Shown here in pieces: positions 54,639 to 57,624 of a stretch of DNA of 57,624 bases. A program made the position numbers and the translations under genes. The notes under the pieces are model-generated. The model did not search any database. It was not told the DNA's origin and saw nothing but the letters and a program-made list of their open reading frames with translations. This stretch comes from Bacteroidota bacterium (lineage in GTDB: Bacteria > Bacteroidota > Bacteroidia > UKL13-3), in contig CANLPK010000009.1 in assembly GCA_947492885.1 (NCBI GenBank), positions 1 to 57,624 on the forward strand, given 5' to 3'. How positions within the stretch are numbered: the stretch's first letter is position 1; every line of letters begins with the position of its first letter.

Positions 54639-56510
54639 ATGGACAATGCCACACTAATTACCGGTAAAAAATACATTAAAGATATTTTCAGCCCGGAACA
54701 ATTTTTTAACATCCCGGAATACCAGAGACCATATGTTTGGGGTGAAGAACAAATTTTAGCTTTACTCGAAGATGTTAGCAAAGCGATGGAAAATGATAGC
54801 AATAAGGAATATTTCCTTGGTTGTATGATTTGGAACACCCGCAATGAAAAATCTTCGAAAAATGTTGAGTACACTTATCAAGATATATTGGACGGTCAAC
54901 AACGTTTTATCACTCTTTATCTTTTACATGGGGTCATTAGAGACATTTCACAAAAGAATGATTTAAAGGGTAATGTGCAGAAAAGATTGGTGCAAGAAGC
55001 CGATGATTATAATAATATACCGGAAAGAAACCGAATCGAATTTGAAATAAGAGATGATAAAGATTTTCTAGAAAAGTATATCATTGAAATGGATGGAACA
55101 TTACAAATAGAAAAGCTAGAACAAATATCTGAAAATCATAAATCTGGTGCCTCCATAAGAAGTATGGCCAACGGGATTTTAATTATGAAAAAATGGTGGG
55201 ACTCAAAGTTTTCAGAATATCCAGGAAGTGAAGAAAAATACTTAGCTGATTTTTACAGGTATTTATCTACGAAAGTTTTGGCTTTATATCTTGCTACACC
55301 GAATAATTTGGATGATGCTTACAACCTATTTACAGTTTTAAATAGTAGGGGGTTACAATTGCAAGTCAGTGATATTTTGAGGGCACAAAACTTGAGAGTA
55401 ATTGAAAATTCTGAATTAAGAAAGCTATATGCAACTAAATGGTCAGATTTCGAAAATTCAATTTCAGCGCCCTACAAAGGTTTTGACGACTTCCTTTGGT
55501 CACTCGTTTTTATCAAAATGAAATACAGAAGCGATGACAATAAAAGTTTAACAAAAGCATTTGAATTTATGTTTAAGCGTAACTTGCTTGTGAAAGGTAC
55601 TGAAACGCTTGATTATGTTGAGAAATATCTTAAACACTATGAAAACATTACCAATGGTAGCATCTCAAATAGGGAGAGTTTAAATTTATTCGGGAATTTA
55701 AATTTTATACTCTCTAGTGTTTATGGTAGTCAGTATTTAACACCCTTAATGCATTATCGAGAATGTTTCGGTGATAAACAGATTATTGAGTTTCTAATTA
55801 AAATTGATAATTTGTTTTCAATTGGCTGGTTATTAGGACGTCGTCAATCACAAACAAGAACATTTACTATTTTGCGCCGGATTGATTCCTACTTTGAAAC
55901 ATTTAAAAAGAAAGAGAGGAGTTTAGATGAGGCAGTTGAAGATTTTTTGAATGATCCATGCCTTAGATATGATTTTTATGACGAAGATATATCATCAGAA
56001 AAACCAATTAACATAGAAGATTTTGTTTCTTTACTTGATACCGAAAAGTGGGGTGGTTTTTCTGGAACAAGGGTAAATAAAACAAGATACCTACTCTTGA
56101 AAATGGATTTATTAATGGGTAATGCTGCAACCATTCTTCAATATAATAAAGATTCATCATCAATTGAACATTTAATGCCTCAAAAAATAGATGATACTGA
56201 ATGGAAAATAGACTTATTGAAACACAAAGAGTGGGTTCATAGATTAGGTAATTTATCCTTAATTGATAAGAATAAAAACTCATCATTAAGTAATAAATTA
56301 TTTAAGGAGAAAAAGGTCAAGTATCAAGGAGCAATTGAAACTAGAGCCAATACGAATTATATTTTTATCACTAACCCTGATTGGAGCATAGAGGCAATTG
56401 AAGCCAATCATAGAAGGTCAATAAACATTTTAACACAATATTATGAGGGGAATAATTTGAAGACATTTCTTCAGATAAAAAAGAGTTTAAATAACCCAAA
56501 TTTATTCTAG
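54639..56510 (+). CDS. DUF262/DUF1524 protein (GmrSD-type restriction nuclease family)
   Basis: This 623-residue cytosolic protein has an N-terminal DUF262 (GmrS-like, ParB/Srx fold NTPase) part with FFNIPEYQRPYVWGEEQ (about 22-38) and ILDGQQRFITLYLLHG (about 82-97). The helical middle contains YNLFTVLNSRGLQLQVSDIL. The C-terminal DUF1524 (GmrD-like HNH nuclease) has SIEHLMPQKIDD and HRLGNLSLIDKNKNSSLSNK. Fused GmrSD enzymes cut phage DNA with modified cytosines, and the wider family is common in defence islands. Both catalytic signatures are present. It stands alone, 235 bp before the PLD-helicase gene, right of the att-like junction. The specificity is unknown. Confidence 0.93.
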   Translation: MDNATLITGKKYIKDIFSPEQFFNIPEYQRPYVWGEEQILALLEDVSKAMENDSNKEYFLGCMIWNTRNEKSSKNVEYTYQDILDGQQRFITLYLLHGVIRDISQKNDLKGNVQKRLVQEADDYNNIPERNRIEFEIRDDKDFLEKYIIEMDGTLQIEKLEQISENHKSGASIRSMANGILIMKKWWDSKFSEYPGSEEKYLADFYRYLSTKVLALYLATPNNLDDAYNLFTVLNSRGLQLQVSDILRAQNLRVIENSELRKLYATKWSDFENSISAPYKGFDDFLWSLVFIKMKYRSDDNKSLTKAFEFMFKRNLLVKGTETLDYVEKYLKHYENITNGSISNRESLNLFGNLNFILSSVYGSQYLTPLMHYRECFGDKQIIEFLIKIDNLFSIGWLLGRRQSQTRTFTILRRIDSYFETFKKKERSLDEAVEDFLNDPCLRYDFYDEDISSEKPINIEDFVSLLDTEKWGGFSGTRVNKTRYLLLKMDLLMGNAATILQYNKDSSSIEHLMPQKIDDTEWKIDLLKHKEWVHRLGNLSLIDKNKNSSLSNKLFKEKKVKYQGAIETRANTNYIFITNPDWSIEAIEANHRRSINILTQYYEGNNLKTFLQIKKSLNNPNLF

Positions 56511-56745
56511 ATAAATTAGAGCGCATAAGTTTATCGAATTTTCAACGAATTGTCTTAATGAAGCCATGTCAAAAAATTGATAGTTAAAATTCTAAACGTT
56601 ACCTAAACTATCTAGGCAAAGATCTTTTGAAACTCTGCTTTTCAGCACTCGAAAGAACAGGATTAGTAATTTAGGTTTTTTTTGCTCTTTATCGGTATCA
56701 TTTTCTTAATATTGTGAAGGCTATCAAATTAAAAACAACCTGGAC

Positions 56746-57624
56746 GTGGCAAGCAATTTTTTTACAAACGAAGGCGAAAATACTCTCTACAAGAAATTTG
56801 TTGGGGTTTTTGAGCATATGCAAAATATAGAGTACTTTAAATCTGTAATTGGCTATTTCAGAGCATCTGGTTATTTTGCAATTCGCAAACATTTTCCGGA
56901 TAACTTGAAGGTAAAAATTATTGCAGGCATAAATGTAGACCCATTTATTGCCTTAGCACAAAAGCAAGGACTTTTATTTAATCTTAATGCAAAGGACACC
57001 AAAGAATCATTTATAGAATCCATCCAAAAAGATATCATCAATGCTAAATACGGAAAGAGCATTGAAGAAGGTATTCTAAAACTAATTGTCGATATCACAG
57101 ATGGACGAATTGAAATCCGAGCACACAACTCGAAGAAACTGCATTCAAAGTTTTATATTTTCCTTTCCCCTAACTTCAATGAACATAACCCTAACGGTAT
57201 GGTGATAATGGGTTCTTCGAACCTTTCAGCACAAGGTTTAGGTTTAGAAGATGTGCAACACAATTACGAAATGAATGTTGAGTTGAGAGATTATGAAAAC
57301 GTGAAATTTGCCAATACAGAATTTGAAAACCTTTGGCAACAAAGCACCCCGATACTTCCTGTTGATGCACCTGCCTTGTTAAAGCAAACGTATTTAGACG
57401 CGTCTCCTACTCCCTTTGAGTTATTTGTTAAATTTCTAATTGAGTTTTTTGGGAAGAACATCGAGTATGACCCGGACAGTATAAGCGACATTCCTTTAAA
57501 GAAATTTAAAAAACTAAGTTATCAAATTGATGCTGTTAACCAAGGCTATGAGTTGCTATTGAAATACAACGGTTTCTTCTTGGCAGATGTAGTTGGAACC
57601 GGCAAAACGGTAATGGCCGCATTG
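56746..57624 (+). CDS. PLD-nuclease/helicase fusion, 3' end cut by window edge
   Basis: The frame starts at GTG (56746; VASNFFTNEGENTLYKKF), since no in-frame ATG lies between the upstream stop and the conserved N-terminus; the first ATG, at 56818, would remove it. About 293 residues are visible. A phospholipase-D-like nuclease domain includes YFKSVIGYFRASGYFAIRKH, the HxK motif in KLHSKFYIF, and MVIMGSSNLSAQGL. At the very end is the helicase Walker A (LADVVGTGKTVMAAL). The SNF2/DEAD-type helicase body lies beyond the window. Such fusions occur with restriction and other defence genes and are thought to act on invading DNA. The neighbouring DUF262 nuclease supports a defence island. Confidence 0.9.
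   Translation, partial: MASNFFTNEGENTLYKKFVGVFEHMQNIEYFKSVIGYFRASGYFAIRKHFPDNLKVKIIAGINVDPFIALAQKQGLLFNLNAKDTKESFIESIQKDIINAKYGKSIEEGILKLIVDITDGRIEIRAHNSKKLHSKFYIFLSPNFNEHNPNGMVIMGSSNLSAQGLGLEDVQHNYEMNVELRDYENVKFANTEFENLWQQSTPILPVDAPALLKQTYLDASPTPFELFVKFLIEFFGKNIEYDPDSISDIPLKKFKKLSYQIDAVNQGYELLLKYNGFFLADVVGTGKTVMAAL

Noticed and set aside
56697-56892. Small minus-strand frame near the PLD-helicase start
   Set aside because: It overlaps the well-supported N-terminus of the PLD domain and shows no features of its own.

Overview
The window is a stretch of an AT-rich Bacteroidota chromosome. The evidence is several secreted proteins with C-terminal type IX secretion (Por/T9SS) sorting domains (7727-8503, 9775-11784, 11860-17724), start codons without Shine-Dalgarno sequences, and several TAnnTTTG elements of the Bacteroidota sigma-factor type close upstream of genes. 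No rRNA, complete tRNA, CRISPR array, integrase or transposase gene is visible. The genus cannot be fixed from sequence alone.

Left part (1-34.2 kb), mostly chromosomal. A minus-strand set (ThiF/E1-like adenylyltransferase, GNAT-like acyltransferase, 7TMR-DISM receptor cut by the window edge) lies divergent from a stand-alone response regulator. Then come gcvP (glycine decarboxylase), an AlkB-type membrane hydroxylase, three secreted or outer-membrane proteins (thioredoxin-like, a barrel with a heavy-metal-binding tail, Omp28-like), a 1954-residue secreted BNR-propeller/Ig-repeat protein, and a WD40-propeller/caspase-like protein of about 1694 residues. Metabolic genes follow: glycosylasparaginase, cutC, an LLM flavin oxidoreductase and a cytochrome P450. 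A tightly packed signalling operon (sigma54 activator, FIST sensor, multi-PAS hybrid histidine kinase) ends at a strong terminator and is followed by an exported TPR-CHAT caspase-like protein.

Centre right (38.4-53.7 kb): ten same-strand genes form a trans-envelope phospho-signalling cluster. It has two paralogous Ser/Thr kinases (one with WG repeats), a PP2C phosphatase, five FHA domains in four proteins (FHA-FHA-ABC transporter, FHA-TM-M48 protease, zinc-ribbon-FHA, VWA-like-TM-FHA), a second exported M48 protease, a LEA14-like protein and an Ig/beta-barrel surface protein. Most members join a cytosolic phospho-module to an extracytoplasmic domain through a single membrane helix. The cluster sits between two imperfect direct repeats of about 235 bp (near 37.8 and 54.3 kb). 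I did not recognise it as a named system, and it is the best candidate for an undescribed one.

Right end (53.7-57.6 kb): a non-coding junction carries AGGTGAA repeats 11 bp apart, a minus-strand sequence resembling the 3' end of tmRNA followed at once by a terminator, and one copy of the long repeat. After it comes defence-type cargo: a DUF262/DUF1524 (GmrSD-like) nuclease and the start of a PLD-nuclease/helicase cut by the window end. This looks like an island boundary at an ssrA-type attachment site.
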